A stretch of DNA of 64,000 bases. Source: Arthrobacter cavernae. GTDB lineage: Bacteria; Actinomycetota; Actinomycetes; Actinomycetales; Micrococcaceae. The notes under the pieces were generated by a model. That model worked only from the letters and a program-made list of their open reading frames with translations. It searched no databases and was not told the origin of the DNA. Position numbers and translations under genes: made by a program. The DNA lies in NCBI RefSeq assembly GCF_017368795.1, contig NZ_JAFNLL010000036.1, positions 1 through 64,000 of the forward strand, given 5' to 3'. Shown in pieces: positions 18,422 to 28,094 of the stretch (within the stretch, counting starts at the first letter, position 1; each line of letters starts with the position of its first letter).

Positions 18422-19177
18422 TCACATTGACGCGTAACCCTTGCTAGCGGGCGGGGCGTTCTTCAAGCCCAGGTAGTGCGCCCGCTGTTCCTGGTCCAGG
18501 TGCTCGATGGCGTAGCGCAGCGCCGTGCGCGGCATGGTGGCGGCATGGGCGTCCAGGAAGGCCAGGAGCCGTTGGCGGTTGCTGCGGCCGGCGTCGCGGA
18601 CCCAGCCGCCCAGGGCCTTGTGGATCAGGTCTTCCTTGTCGTTCAGGAGGAGCTCGGCGATGGCGAAGGTGTCTTCCTGCTGGCCATGGCGCAGGAACGC
18701 CCAGGTGGCCACGATCGCCGTGCGGCGCTCCCACATGTTCGCCGAGGCGGCCAGTTCATACAGGACGTCCCGAGGCTTGTCCACGAGCCAGCCGCCCACC
18801 ACGCGCCCGGCCCCGAGGTCCACCAGGTCCCAGTTGTTGATGCGATCGTGGCGGCGGAGGTACAGGCCGTAGAGCTCCCCGCGGCGCTGCTCCGTGGTCT
18901 TCTTGTGCTCCGCCTGCAGCGCCATGATCTTGACCGCCCCGGAACGCGCCTCGTGGACGTCCTGCTCCAGGAGGTTCTCGATCTCGGGCGGCTCCATGGC
19001 GGCGAACTCCTTGCCCAGCGTGAAGACCTCGCCCATGCGGACGCCCATGAAGAAGTCGCCCTCGGCATAGTCCCCGGGACCGGTCTTGAAGTAGCGCCGG
19101 TATTTGGCTTGTTCCTCATCGGACTGCAGGGCATCGAGGCGGGCCAGGAACGCTGCGGCCGTGGGCGTCTCCGTCAT
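18422..19177 (-). CDS. DNA alkylation repair protein, AlkD-like
   Basis: A 251-residue HEAT-repeat protein of the AlkC/AlkD glycosylase family, which removes N3- and N7-alkylated purines. Recognisable segments are YFKTGPGDYAEGDFFMGVRMGEVF, HEARSGAVKIMALQ, NNWDLVDLGAGRVVGGWL and ANMWERRTAIVATWAFLR, the last two containing the Asp and Trp/Arg positions typical of the DNA-facing groove. The length is usual for the family. It sits on the same strand upstream of the siroheme gene, but that gene has its own promoter. Confidence 0.9.
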   Translation of the reverse strand: MTETPTAAAFLARLDALQSDEEQAKYRRYFKTGPGDYAEGDFFMGVRMGEVFTLGKEFAAMEPPEIENLLEQDVHEARSGAVKIMALQAEHKKTTEQRRGELYGLYLRRHDRINNWDLVDLGAGRVVGGWLVDKPRDVLYELAASANMWERRTAIVATWAFLRHGQQEDTFAIAELLLNDKEDLIHKALGGWVRDAGRSNRQRLLAFLDAHAATMPRTALRYAIEHLDQEQRAHYLGLKNAPPASKGYASM

Positions 19178-19197
19178 AGGGGCATCATCTTCCGTCG

Positions 19198-20109
19198 TCA
19201 GAAGATGGACAAGCCTGTGCGGGTGGTGAATTCATCGAGAGCGGCGACTCCTGCCAGCGAGTTTCCGGAGCGGCCAAGGCCCGGACTCCAGACACTGATC
19301 GTGCAGTGCTCGGGCACAACGGCCACAATGCCGCCGCCCACCCCGCTCTTTCCGGGGAGCCCTACACGGTAGGCGAATTCGCCAGCCGCATCGTAGGTGC
19401 CGCAGGTGAGCATCACCGCGTTGATTCTCTTGGTCTGGGACCGGGAGAGCAGGGGCGTGCCGTCCGCCCTTGCTCCGTTGGCTGCCAGGAACCTGCCGGC
19501 GAGCGCCAGATCCGTGCAGCTCATCGCCAGCGCACATTGCTTGACGTAGGCCTCGAGAACCTCCTCGACGGGGTTTTCCAAGTTGCCGTAGCTCGCCAGG
19601 AAGTGTGCCAGGGAGGTGTTGCGGTGGCTGTGGAGGAGTTCTGAAGCGGCGACGTCGGCGTCTGCGTCGATCCGCGGGTTGCCGCTCTCCTGCCGGAGCA
19701 GTTCGCGCACGGCCGACGCCGGGTGGCCCGTGACGCTCAGGAGCCTGTCAGCCACCACGAGTGCACCGGCGTTGATGAACGGATTGCGGGGAATTCCATC
19801 CTCGCTTTCCAGCTGGACGAGGGAGTTGAAGGGATTCCCGGATGGCTCCCGGAAGACGCGTTTCCAGATGCTGTCGCCGTCGCGGGCCAGGACCAGCGCG
19901 AGGGCAAAGACCTTCGAAATACTCTGGATCGAAAAGGGCACGTCGGCGTCCCCCGAGGAGTAGACCTCGCCCGAGCGCATTGCCACGGAAATTCCGAACT
20001 GTTTGGCATTCACAGACGCCAGCTGGGGAATGTAGTCTGCCACTTCTCCCTGGCCGAGCAGCGGCTGAACCGAGGCGACAATATCGTCGAGAAGATTCTG
20101 GATGTCCAT
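19198..20109 (-). CDS. glsA: glutaminase
   Basis: A 303-residue glutaminase of the serine beta-lactamase-like family, hydrolysing glutamine to glutamate and ammonia. The S-x-x-K motif is FSIQSISKVF; other landmarks are PSGNPFNSLVQLE, NPFINAGALVV, YGNLENPVEEVLEAYVKQCAL and the C-terminal GLPGKSGVGGGIVAVVP. The length is normal for the family. It is followed 20 bp later by the AlkD-like gene on the same strand and preceded by the second PucR-type regulator gene, which might control it; that is not certain. Confidence 0.94.
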   Translation of the reverse strand: MDIQNLLDDIVASVQPLLGQGEVADYIPQLASVNAKQFGISVAMRSGEVYSSGDADVPFSIQSISKVFALALVLARDGDSIWKRVFREPSGNPFNSLVQLESEDGIPRNPFINAGALVVADRLLSVTGHPASAVRELLRQESGNPRIDADADVAASELLHSHRNTSLAHFLASYGNLENPVEEVLEAYVKQCALAMSCTDLALAGRFLAANGARADGTPLLSRSQTKRINAVMLTCGTYDAAGEFAYRVGLPGKSGVGGGIVAVVPEHCTISVWSPGLGRSGNSLAGVAALDEFTTRTGLSIF

Positions 20110-20214
20110 AAGGCGGTGTCTCTGGCTTCTTGCTATGGCGGCATGGTGGAGTGAACCGCGCTGTTCAAATAACTCAATAACGGTGATGAAGGACCACGGG
20201 GCTGCGGGAAGCGG

Positions 20215-21831
20215 CTACCGGCGTCCTTCGGAATACGTCCACAGCCGGATCTGAAGATGGGCCAGAAGTCGCTCATCCGGCAGCTGGAGGTCGATTCCGG
20301 CCACTTCGCAGGCCCGGCGGAGGCGGTAGTGGACGGTGTTCCGGTGGATTGCCAGTTCCTCGGCGCAGCGGTTCACGTCGCCGAAGAATTCGAGGTAGGT
20401 CAGGAGCGTCGTGGCAAATTCGGGGTACCGGCGGCACAGCCGCGTGATGCCTTCGTGCCGCAGCCGCGTTCTCGAGGCCAGTAGATCGAGCAGTTCCTTG
20501 GTCAGCACCGTCGTTTCCACGTCGCTGTAGGAGGCCACGTGGATCGACGGGGTTCCTTCGAGGACCGTCAGCACGCTGCGGACGTGTTCAAGCGTCGTGT
20601 GCAGCGAGTCCAGCCGTTCAACGACTGGTCCCACGGCCGCCTGTACCTGGAAATGAAGGTGGGTCTTGGCATCCCGGACAATCACGTTGACCAAACGGTT
20701 GATGGCGGGCAGCGATTTCACCGGGTCCAGGTCCGGCAGAATGATGGCTATTTCCAGTCCGATGGCACCTACAACCGCACCTGGCCGGTACGCGGCGGCA
20801 TGGATTGCCGCCAGGTTGGCCAACTCTCCCCTGCGCAGCTGCAGGCCCGACGCGCTCTGGTTCAAACCGCCCGCGGATATCAGCACCAGCGCTGCCGGCC
20901 TGGATGGATCTATTCCCGCGGACTGGGCCTGGGAATGCACCTGGGCCGTGCCGCTGAGGAGGCTCGAGACACGGTCCCGGCGCATGGACTGGGACTGCTC
21001 ATTGCGGTGCCTGACCAGCTCGATCGCCGCATGGCGGGCGGCGCCGACCATGATCCTGTCGGTGTTGGGCGCCAAGGGCTCCGTGCCTTCCTGCAGCCAG
21101 ATGTAGCCCAGGACCCGGCTGCCCGCGTGGATCCCGATGGCCACCCGTTCCCGGAGGCCTTCCTGCGGATTGGCTTCGACATGGATCGGGGCCTCGGCGG
21201 CCTGCAGGTGCTTGTAGACACCGGATTCCTTCAGAAGCTTCTGGTACCTTTCCGGACCCCGCCTCGCGAGGATGGACAGCCTGCGCAGTTCATCCACGTC
21301 GTTGGATGCCGGCGAATACGCCAGGACCCTGTTGGCAGGGTCCTCAATGACCACATGGCCGTTGGTCAGCGTCGCGGTTGTCTGGGCGATGGCGAAAAGG
21401 TCCCGGTGCATGATGGAGGACGCTTCGCCTGACAGTGCGGGTTCGCGGATCCGGTCCCTTGCGATGCTTTCGAACTGGTCCCACCGCATGGCAGGAGCGA
21501 CCGCAATCAGGCCGATTCCGCTGGGACGCAGCAGTTCCTGGACCGCATCCAGTTCGTCCTCGCTCCCTTTCACGGCGATGGCCGTAGGGAGATCGGGAAT
21601 CAGCGTCCTTATTTTCGGCAGCGCCGCCCTGCCGCGCGAGCCGATCAGCATGACCAAGGTTCCGCACTGAACGGTTTCCTGGTCCTCAGCGTCAACAATG
21701 ACAGTTTCGCGGACAAACTGGTTGTCCGGACCGGGGGCAAGCAGCAACTGGCCGTTGTCCACTCCGATGTCTTCAAGGACGTCGCTCAGCAGGACACCAA
21801 CAACGTCCTCGTCTGTTTCCTGAGGTCTCAC
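20215..21831 (-). CDS. PucR/CdaR-type transcriptional regulator
   Basis: A 538-residue regulator with a C-terminal PucR helix-turn-helix (LAIHRNTVHYRLRRACEVAGIDL, about 45 residues before the end) preceded by a CdaR-like GGDEF-related domain. The N-terminal PucR-like ligand region includes LMLIGSRGRAALP and a GAF-like middle segment (IGIHAGSRVLGYIWLQEG). The open frame begins with a TTG at 21855, but no ribosome site precedes it, so I favour the GTG at 21831. It lies between glutaminase and the divergent amino-acid permease/decarboxylase operon and could regulate either. Confidence 0.83.
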   Translation of the reverse strand: MRPQETDEDVVGVLLSDVLEDIGVDNGQLLLAPGPDNQFVRETVIVDAEDQETVQCGTLVMLIGSRGRAALPKIRTLIPDLPTAIAVKGSEDELDAVQELLRPSGIGLIAVAPAMRWDQFESIARDRIREPALSGEASSIMHRDLFAIAQTTATLTNGHVVIEDPANRVLAYSPASNDVDELRRLSILARRGPERYQKLLKESGVYKHLQAAEAPIHVEANPQEGLRERVAIGIHAGSRVLGYIWLQEGTEPLAPNTDRIMVGAARHAAIELVRHRNEQSQSMRRDRVSSLLSGTAQVHSQAQSAGIDPSRPAALVLISAGGLNQSASGLQLRRGELANLAAIHAAAYRPGAVVGAIGLEIAIILPDLDPVKSLPAINRLVNVIVRDAKTHLHFQVQAAVGPVVERLDSLHTTLEHVRSVLTVLEGTPSIHVASYSDVETTVLTKELLDLLASRTRLRHEGITRLCRRYPEFATTLLTYLEFFGDVNRCAEELAIHRNTVHYRLRRACEVAGIDLQLPDERLLAHLQIRLWTYSEGRR

Positions 21832-22459
21832 CTCCGCTATCGCTTCCTCTCGCAATAAGTCACAACAAATAGGTGTGGAGTTCCATCATCCGGCTCCGGA
21901 AAGGATTTTTTGCAGGGTGGCGAAGAAACCAGCATGTGTCCCTCAACGGTGAAGGACACGAGGCAGTGGTTCGGCACGGCCGTGCACACAGCCATGAACA
22001 TTACTCGCCCTTCACCACGCCGATGTTGTCATCCAGGCACAAACCGGTGGGTATGAATTTGGCAGGCTGGACAGTTCGCCGGCTTCTGCCGGGATCTAGA
22101 GTTGGTTGGTGTCCCTGCCGCTGCGGAACGGCGTGCAGCTGCCGCCCCAAAGCAGGCCGGGACACGTTTTGAGCATTGAGCCGCCGCTGCGGCATCGGAG
22201 TCAAAGGAGACCCCCGAAGTGATCGTTGCAACAACACCGGCGCCCCCACATGGCATGGACAGACCGGGGCTGCCCTAGAGGCACTCCGGAAGATCCCCGG
22301 CCACGCATTCCATCACCTGCAGTGACCTGATTCCTGCAGTGCACCCACATTCTCATGGCTACACGCCTGCCCACGGTGAGTCCGCCCGAAAGGACAGCCC
22401 GTGCAGGCAGTCGGCGCCCAGCTGTGCGCTGGCCATCAACAACAAAAGTTTGGGATTCC
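21832..22459. other. 628-bp intergenic region before the permease-decarboxylase operon
   Basis: No conserved gene is seen. The region must hold the start of the minus-strand PucR-type gene and the promoter of the plus-strand permease operon. It contains a short ORF with a strong ribosome site (22219-22278) and a 9-bp direct repeat CCTGCAGTG at 22316-22324 and 22333-22341, a possible regulator site. I could not settle on a convincing promoter. Confidence 0.5.
22219..22278 (+). CDS. possible 19-residue leader peptide
   Basis: A GTG codon at 22219 lies 9 nt after the strong ribosome site AAAGGAG (22203-22209) and opens a 19-codon frame, MIVATTPAPPHGMDRPGLP, ending TAG. It stands 180 bp before the permease start on the same strand. 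With so short a frame, chance is possible; the ribosome site is its only real support. A leader or regulatory uORF is a hypothesis. Confidence 0.3.
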   Translation: MIVATTPAPPHGMDRPGLP

Positions 22460-23998
22460 ATGACAAGCAACGACACAAAAGCCGGGCCTGGCCTGACCGA
22501 CGCACCTGACGGCAGCCTGCAGCTGCCGCCCGGACGGTTGATCCCGGGCCAGGATTTTTCGGGCGAAGAAGCCGGATACCACAAGTCCCTTAAACCACGC
22601 CAAATCCAGATGATCGCCATCGGAGGCGCGATCGGGACCGGCCTGTTCATGGGTGCCGGCGGCCGGCTGAACGGCTCAGGGCCGGCTTTGATCCTGGTCT
22701 ACGCCGTCTGCGGGTTCTTCGCCTTCCTGATCCTCCGGGCGCTCGGCGAACTGGTCCTTTACCGCCCGACGTCGGGCTCCTTCGTGTCCTACGCCCGGGA
22801 GTTCTACGGCGAGAAGATGGCCTACACGGCAGGCTGGCTCTACTTCCTGAACTGGGCAATGACCTCGATTGTCGACGTCACCGCCGTGGCCTTGTATGTG
22901 AAGTTCTGGGGGCAGTTCTGGCAGCCGCTCCAGGACATTCCCCAGTGGCTCATCGCGTTGCTCGCCCTGCTTGTTGTGCTGGGACTGAACCTGGTCTCGG
23001 TAAAGATCTTCGGCGAGATGGAGTTCTGGTTCGCTATGATCAAGGTGACCGCCTTGGTTGCGTTCCTCGTCGTCGGCGTGTGCTTCATCATTTTTGGCGG
23101 ACGAACCGACATCGGGGTCCCCGGGCTGAACGTGATCCTGGACAACGGCGGGGCCTTCCCCACGGGCGCCGTGGCGCCCCTCCTGGCCATCAGCGGCGTG
23201 GTGTTCGCCTATGCCGCCATCGAACTCGTCGGCACCGCAGCCGGAGAAACGGCCAATCCGGAAAAAGTCATGCCGAAGGCCGTCAACACCGTGGTCCTGC
23301 GCATCGGCATCTTCTATGTCGGCTCGGTGCTGCTGCTCTCGCTACTGCTGCCCTTCACCGCCTATAAGCCCGGCGAATCACCCTTCGTCACGTTCTTCTC
23401 CCACCTCGGAGATCCCCAGGCGGGGGCAGTCTCCGCCTCGGTGATGAACTTCGTGGTCCTGACGGCGGCCTTGTCAAGCCTGAACGCCGGTCTCTACTCC
23501 ACTGGCCGGATCCTGAGGTCCATGGCCGTCAACGGTTCAGCCCCGCGCTTCACCGCCAGGATGAGCACCACGGGCGTCCCGTACGGCGGCATCCTGCTCA
23601 CCGCCGTCATCACCCTTCTCGGCGTCGGCCTGAACGCCCTTGTCCCGTCCCAGGTGTTTGAGATTGTGCTTGAAGTCTCGGCCGTTGGAATCATCGGAGG
23701 CTGGGCCACGATCATCCTCTGCCACATCAGGCTCCAGAGCTGGGTCAGGCTGGGCAAGGTGGAGCGCCCCTCGTTCCGTCTGTTGGGAGCACCCTTCACG
23801 TCCTACCTCACGCTGGGATTCCTCGCCTTCGTCCTGGTCACCATGGGCTTCTCCGAAACGGGGCGGTGGGTCCTGGCGTCCCTGCTGGTCCTCGCCCCGC
23901 TGCTCGTCCTGGGATGGTTCGCCTTCCGGCAGAGGATCAGGGAAACCGCCGAAGCCCGCCGCGAAGATGTGCAGGTCCCTGCCGCCGGTCAATTGTGA
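22460..23998 (+). CDS. amino acid permease (APC superfamily, AAT family)
   Basis: A 512-residue permease with about 12 transmembrane helices. The cytoplasmic N-terminus leads to the family signature [28 protein letters not shown]; helix 3 has [27 protein letters not shown], and [28 protein letters not shown] is the conserved amino-acid transporter motif. It most resembles asparagine/GABA-type AAT permeases, but the adjacent decarboxylase gene suggests a basic amino acid. The ATG at 22460 fits the family start; the frame extends to 22355 without similarity. Its stop overlaps the next start (TGATG). Confidence 0.9.
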   Translation: MTSNDTKAGPGLTDAPDGSLQLPPGRLIPGQDFSGEEAGYHKSLKPRQIQMIAIGGAIGTGLFMGAGGRLNGSGPALILVYAVCGFFAFLILRALGELVLYRPTSGSFVSYAREFYGEKMAYTAGWLYFLNWAMTSIVDVTAVALYVKFWGQFWQPLQDIPQWLIALLALLVVLGLNLVSVKIFGEMEFWFAMIKVTALVAFLVVGVCFIIFGGRTDIGVPGLNVILDNGGAFPTGAVAPLLAISGVVFAYAAIELVGTAAGETANPEKVMPKAVNTVVLRIGIFYVGSVLLLSLLLPFTAYKPGESPFVTFFSHLGDPQAGAVSASVMNFVVLTAALSSLNAGLYSTGRILRSMAVNGSAPRFTARMSTTGVPYGGILLTAVITLLGVGLNALVPSQVFEIVLEVSAVGIIGGWATIILCHIRLQSWVRLGKVERPSFRLLGAPFTSYLTLGFLAFVLVTMGFSETGRWVLASLLVLAPLLVLGWFAFRQRIRETAEARREDVQVPAAGQL

Positions 23999-26733
23999 TG
24001 GAAAACGGAATCAACATGAACAACGAATCTTCCTGCCCTGAAATCGGCACGCCCAGCCGTGCCTGGCGCTCCCGTGCCGATGCCTGGGAGTTCCTCGGAT
24101 ACGCGCTGAAGCAACTGGCCATGGGACGCCACGGCGGATCATCCGACTCCGGTCTCCAGGCCCAGGTGGGCCGCGCCTTCGGCTTGCTGCAGGCCGTTGA
24201 ACTGTACTGGGCGGCACCTGGGCTGGAGGCCTTGGCGCAGCTGCGCGGTCATGTGGACGCCGGTGACTACCAGCTCGGCCTGGACCTGATGGCACGCATG
24301 ACACATGTGGTGCCGGCAGCCGGCACCGGATCGGAGCAGCGCACAGGAACCCGGCCAGTCCGTGAGTCCCCGGACGAGGACATCCCGGAAGGGCTCGAGC
24401 CTGCAGAGCGGCCCAGGTTCGAGGTCCTGGTGGTCGATGACCTCACCGGGCAGGAGGCGGAAGCCCTGAAGGCGGATATGTCCGCCCAGCGCCGGCCCTC
24501 CGATGCCTTCATCTACGAGGTCACGGTGGTCCCCAGCTATGAGGACGCGCTCGTGGCCGTGCTGCTGAACCCTGACATCCAGGCATGCATTCTCCGGCCG
24601 GGGTTTGCGGTCAACAGCAAGCAGCCGCTGGGCCGGGATCTGCGCAGGTTCCTCGCCGGGCATGTCGGCGGCGGCCTACAGGCGATGCGCCCGCTCGGCA
24701 GGATCCTTGCCCTCGCCGAAGAAATCTCCGGGCTCCGCCCCGAACTTGACGTCTATCTGGTGGCCGGGGTGTCCATCGAAGACCTGGCCGGGTCTTTGAC
24801 GAAACGGTTCAGGCGGATCTTCCGCCGTCAGGACCACCTTGACCTGCATTTGTCGCTGCTCTCGGGAATCGCGGAGCGGTATGAAACCCCGTTCTTCACC
24901 GCGTTGCAGGACTACAGCCGGCGGCCGGCCAGCGTCTTCCATGCCTTGCCGATCTCCCGCGGCGGCTCGGTAGGCAGTTCCCCTTGGATCCGTGACATGG
25001 CCGACTTCTATGGGTTGAACCTGCTCCTGGCCGAGACCTCCGCAACCTCCGGCGGGCTGGACTCGCTGCTGGACCCGCATGGATCCATCAAACGGGCCCA
25101 GGACCTGGCCGCGCGGGCGTTCGGGGCACAGCGGACGTACTTCGTCACCAACGGAACCTCCACGGCCAACAAGATCGTCCACCAGTCGATCCTTGCCCCC
25201 GGCGACGTCGTCCTCGTGGACCGGAACTGCCACAAATCGCACCACTACGCGTTCGTCCTCGCGGGGGCACAGGTGTCCTACCTGGACGCCTACCCTCTGG
25301 ACCAGTACGCCTTCTACGGCGCGGTGCCGCTGGCGAGCATCAAACAACGGCTGCTCGACTACCGGAAGGCCGGGCGCCTGGACGAGGTCAAGATGGTCAC
25401 GCTGACCAACTGCACCTTCGACGGGATCGTCTACGACGTGGAGCGAGTCATGGAGGAATGCCTGGCCATCAAACCGGACCTGGTGTTCCTCTGGGACGAA
25501 GCCTGGTTCGCCTTTGCCCGTTCGCACCCCGTCTACCGCCGCAGGACCGGCATGGCTGCCGCGGGAAAACTCGACGCATCATTCAGCGACCCGGCCTATG
25601 CGGCCCGCCATGCGCGGCAGGCGGCAGCGCTTCATGATCCGGAAACGGGCGAACCCGCAGATGATGAACTCTGGCTGCGGACCCGGCTCATCCCGGACCC
25701 GGCGAAAGCCCGGCTGCGGGTCTATGCCACCCAGTCCACGCACAAGACGCTCACGTCGCTGCGTCAAGGATCCATGATCCATGTCTTCGACCAGGACTTC
25801 AGGGACCTGAACCAGGAAGCCTTCCGCGAGGCCTACATGACCCACACCTCGACCTCGCCGAACTACCAGATCCTCGCCTCCCTGGACATCGGCCGGCGGC
25901 AGGTCGAACTCGAAGGCTTCGGCCTGGTCCAGAAACAGGCCGACCTGGCAGTCAGCGTCGCCCAGGCCGTCGCCCGGCACACACTCCTGAAGAAGTACTT
26001 CCGTGTCCTGACCTCACGGGATCTCATCGACGCCCCCTACCGGGAGACCAGCAGCCCCATGCCCCTGCGCGACGGCTTGGCCGAACTGGAGGACGCGTGG
26101 CGGCGTGATGAGTTCGTGGTGGACCCCAGCCGGCTGACGCTCGACATCAGCCGGACAGGAATCGACGGCGACACGTTCAGGCACAGCTACCTCGCGGACG
26201 ACCACGGAATCCAGATCAACAAGACATCCCGGAACACCGTGCTGTTCATGACCAACATCGGCACCTCCCGCAGCGCCGTTGCCTACCTCATCGAAGTCCT
26301 CGTCAAACTGGCCGAGTCCTTCGAGGACCCCAACCGCTCTCCCCGCCACCAAGGAAAGCTGTCCCCGGGCCTGGCCGCGGGAACCACGCCGCCGCTTCCG
26401 GACTTCAGCAGCTTTGCCGCCCGTTTCCGGCGCGACGCCTCGAGCCAGGACGGGGACATCCGGGCCGCCTATTTCGAAAGCTACAAGGCCGGGGCCACTG
26501 CCTACCTTTCAGCCAGGGAGCTCACCGAAAAGGTCCTGGGCGGCGCCGAGGTCGTCTCCGCCGGGTTTGTCACGCCGTACCCGCCGGGGTTCCCCATCCT
26601 CGTCCCGGGCCAGGTCATCACGAACCAGACCCTGGAATTCATGGCGGCCCTGGACACCCGCGAGATCCATGGCTTCGACCACGAGCGCGGCTACAGGGTA
26701 TTCACCGAGCAACCAGAAACCGCCGCCCAATGA
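23998..26733 (+). CDS. Orn/Lys/Arg decarboxylase family protein
   Basis: A 911-residue fold-type I PLP decarboxylase of the inducible basic amino-acid group. Residues about 140-230 form the receiver-like wing domain (FEVLVVDDLTGQEAEALK). The PLP core includes FVTNGTSTANKIVHQSIL, DRNCHKSHHYAF, LVFLWDEAWFAFARSHP and the Schiff-base lysine K583 in ATQSTHKTLTSLRQGSM. The C-terminal domain ends VPGQVITNQTLEFMAALD. The product would be putrescine, cadaverine or agmatine; which one is not decidable here. The start overlaps the permease stop, so permease and decarboxylase form a coupled uptake-decarboxylation module like acid-resistance systems. A second possible start is 24016. Confidence 0.9.
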   Translation: MENGINMNNESSCPEIGTPSRAWRSRADAWEFLGYALKQLAMGRHGGSSDSGLQAQVGRAFGLLQAVELYWAAPGLEALAQLRGHVDAGDYQLGLDLMARMTHVVPAAGTGSEQRTGTRPVRESPDEDIPEGLEPAERPRFEVLVVDDLTGQEAEALKADMSAQRRPSDAFIYEVTVVPSYEDALVAVLLNPDIQACILRPGFAVNSKQPLGRDLRRFLAGHVGGGLQAMRPLGRILALAEEISGLRPELDVYLVAGVSIEDLAGSLTKRFRRIFRRQDHLDLHLSLLSGIAERYETPFFTALQDYSRRPASVFHALPISRGGSVGSSPWIRDMADFYGLNLLLAETSATSGGLDSLLDPHGSIKRAQDLAARAFGAQRTYFVTNGTSTANKIVHQSILAPGDVVLVDRNCHKSHHYAFVLAGAQVSYLDAYPLDQYAFYGAVPLASIKQRLLDYRKAGRLDEVKMVTLTNCTFDGIVYDVERVMEECLAIKPDLVFLWDEAWFAFARSHPVYRRRTGMAAAGKLDASFSDPAYAARHARQAAALHDPETGEPADDELWLRTRLIPDPAKARLRVYATQSTHKTLTSLRQGSMIHVFDQDFRDLNQEAFREAYMTHTSTSPNYQILASLDIGRRQVELEGFGLVQKQADLAVSVAQAVARHTLLKKYFRVLTSRDLIDAPYRETSSPMPLRDGLAELEDAWRRDEFVVDPSRLTLDISRTGIDGDTFRHSYLADDHGIQINKTSRNTVLFMTNIGTSRSAVAYLIEVLVKLAESFEDPNRSPRHQGKLSPGLAAGTTPPLPDFSSFAARFRRDASSQDGDIRAAYFESYKAGATAYLSARELTEKVLGGAEVVSAGFVTPYPPGFPILVPGQVITNQTLEFMAALDTREIHGFDHERGYRVFTEQPETAAQ

Positions 26734-26975
26734 CGACGCAGACTCTGGAAATGCCGCTGAGACACCACCCCCTGCGTGAACGGATCGTCGCCTATCTGGA
26801 AGCGAACGGCGCCCGCAGGACCGCGGACATCAGTGCCGCCGTCGGGGTTCCACGGGCAACCACGCAGTACCATCTGGCCGCGCTGGAGTCCGCCTCGGTC
26901 ATCCGCTCGGATGTTCCGCCGGACATGAGGGCGAGGTCCACGCCTTTCTACGCGCTGGTCCGGCTGCCTTCCTGA
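26730..26975 (+). CDS. small winged-helix DNA-binding protein
   Basis: An 81-residue protein with a helix-turn-helix resembling ArsR/MarR-type wings: LRERIVAYLEANGARRTADISAAVGVPRATTQYHLAALESASVIRSD, ending RARSTPFYALVRLP. It consists of a DNA-binding domain only, with no sensor domain. Its ATG overlaps the decarboxylase stop (ATGA), so it is the third gene of the permease-decarboxylase operon and may feed back on it. The 3' end overlaps the convergent monooxygenase gene by 28 bp. Confidence 0.75.
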   Translation: MTTQTLEMPLRHHPLRERIVAYLEANGARRTADISAAVGVPRATTQYHLAALESASVIRSDVPPDMRARSTPFYALVRLPS

Positions 26976-28021
26976 CGGCGGGTGTCCTGCCAACCAATGG
27001 CCGGTGCGATGTGCTTGGCGACATTGCCCAGCAGCTTGGCGTTGTAGTCGACGCCGAGCTGGTTGGGCACGGTGAGCATCAGGGTGTCGGCGGCCTGGAC
27101 GGCTGCGTCTTGGGCCAGTTCCTCGGCCAGGGTATCCGGTTCGCCGATGTAGCTCTTCCCGAAGCGGGACAGGGCGCCCTCGAGCATGCCCACCTGGTCG
27201 CGGCTGTCCGCCTGCGCCCGCAGCCCGAAGTAGTGCCGGTCCTCGTCGTCCACGATCGGGATCACGCTGCGGCTGACGGAGACGCGCGGCTGGAAGCCGT
27301 GCCCCGCCGCCGCCCAGGCCTCGCGGTACATGCTGATCTGCTCGGCCTGGAGCTGGTCGAACGGAACGCCGGTGTCTTCGATCAGCAGCGTGGAACTCAT
27401 CAGGTTCATGCCCTGCTCGGCAGCCCACACGGCTGTGGCCCGTGTCGCCGCGCCCCACCAGATCCGCTCGGAAAGCCCCGGCGAGGTGGGCTGGATGGGC
27501 AGCAGCCCGGTGCCGCCACCCGCAAAGGAAGGGTCCGCCTGCGCCACGCCGTGCCCTGCGATCGCGCGCCGGAACACCTCGGTGTGCCGGCGGGCCATGT
27601 CCCCGGGGTTCTCGCCCTCGGACGGCGCGTAGCCGAACGTGGAGGCGCCGTCGAGGGCGGGCTCGGGTGAACCGCGGCTGATGCCCAGCTGCAGCCTGCC
27701 GCCGCTGATGAGGTCCGTGGCCGCGGCTTCCTCGGCCATGTAGAGGGGGTTCTCGTAGCGCATGTCGATCACGCCGGTGCCCATTTCGATCCGGCTGGTC
27801 CGCGCCGCGATGGCGGCGAGCAGCGGGAACGGTGCCGACTGCTGCCGGGCGAAGTGGTGCACCCGGAAGAACGCGCCGTCGATCCCCAGCTCCTCGGCCG
27901 CGACGGCGAGGTCAATGCCCTGCAGCAGCGCCTCGCGGGCCGACTGCACCCGCGAGCCCTGGACCCGCGCCCAGTGCCCGAAGGAGAGGAATCCGATCCG
28001 TTTCTTGTGGGTCTGAGTCAT
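26948..28021 (-). CDS. LLM class flavin-dependent monooxygenase
   Basis: A 357-residue bacterial-luciferase-like oxidoreductase, which uses reduced FMN. Typical segments are RIGFLSFGHWA at the start, DGAFFRVHHFARQ, ARTSRIEMGTGVIDMRYENPLYMAEEAAATDLISGGRLQLGISRGSPE, and WWGAATRATAVWAAEQGMNL. The start ATG at 28021 (MTQTHKKR) is chosen by family similarity over upstream codons. It lies downstream of the ssu transporter genes on the same strand, separated by a terminator and a repeat, so a role in sulfonate or organosulfur use is possible but unproven. Confidence 0.87.
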   Translation of the reverse strand: MTQTHKKRIGFLSFGHWARVQGSRVQSAREALLQGIDLAVAAEELGIDGAFFRVHHFARQQSAPFPLLAAIAARTSRIEMGTGVIDMRYENPLYMAEEAAATDLISGGRLQLGISRGSPEPALDGASTFGYAPSEGENPGDMARRHTEVFRRAIAGHGVAQADPSFAGGGTGLLPIQPTSPGLSERIWWGAATRATAVWAAEQGMNLMSSTLLIEDTGVPFDQLQAEQISMYREAWAAAGHGFQPRVSVSRSVIPIVDDEDRHYFGLRAQADSRDQVGMLEGALSRFGKSYIGEPDTLAEELAQDAAVQAADTLMLTVPNQLGVDYNAKLLGNVAKHIAPAIGWQDTRRQEGSRTSA

Positions 28022-28094
28022 GTCCGGCACAACAGCGCGGGGCGTCCGGGAATTCCGCTTCCGGACGCGGCCGGGCCATGATGCTGGGCACACC

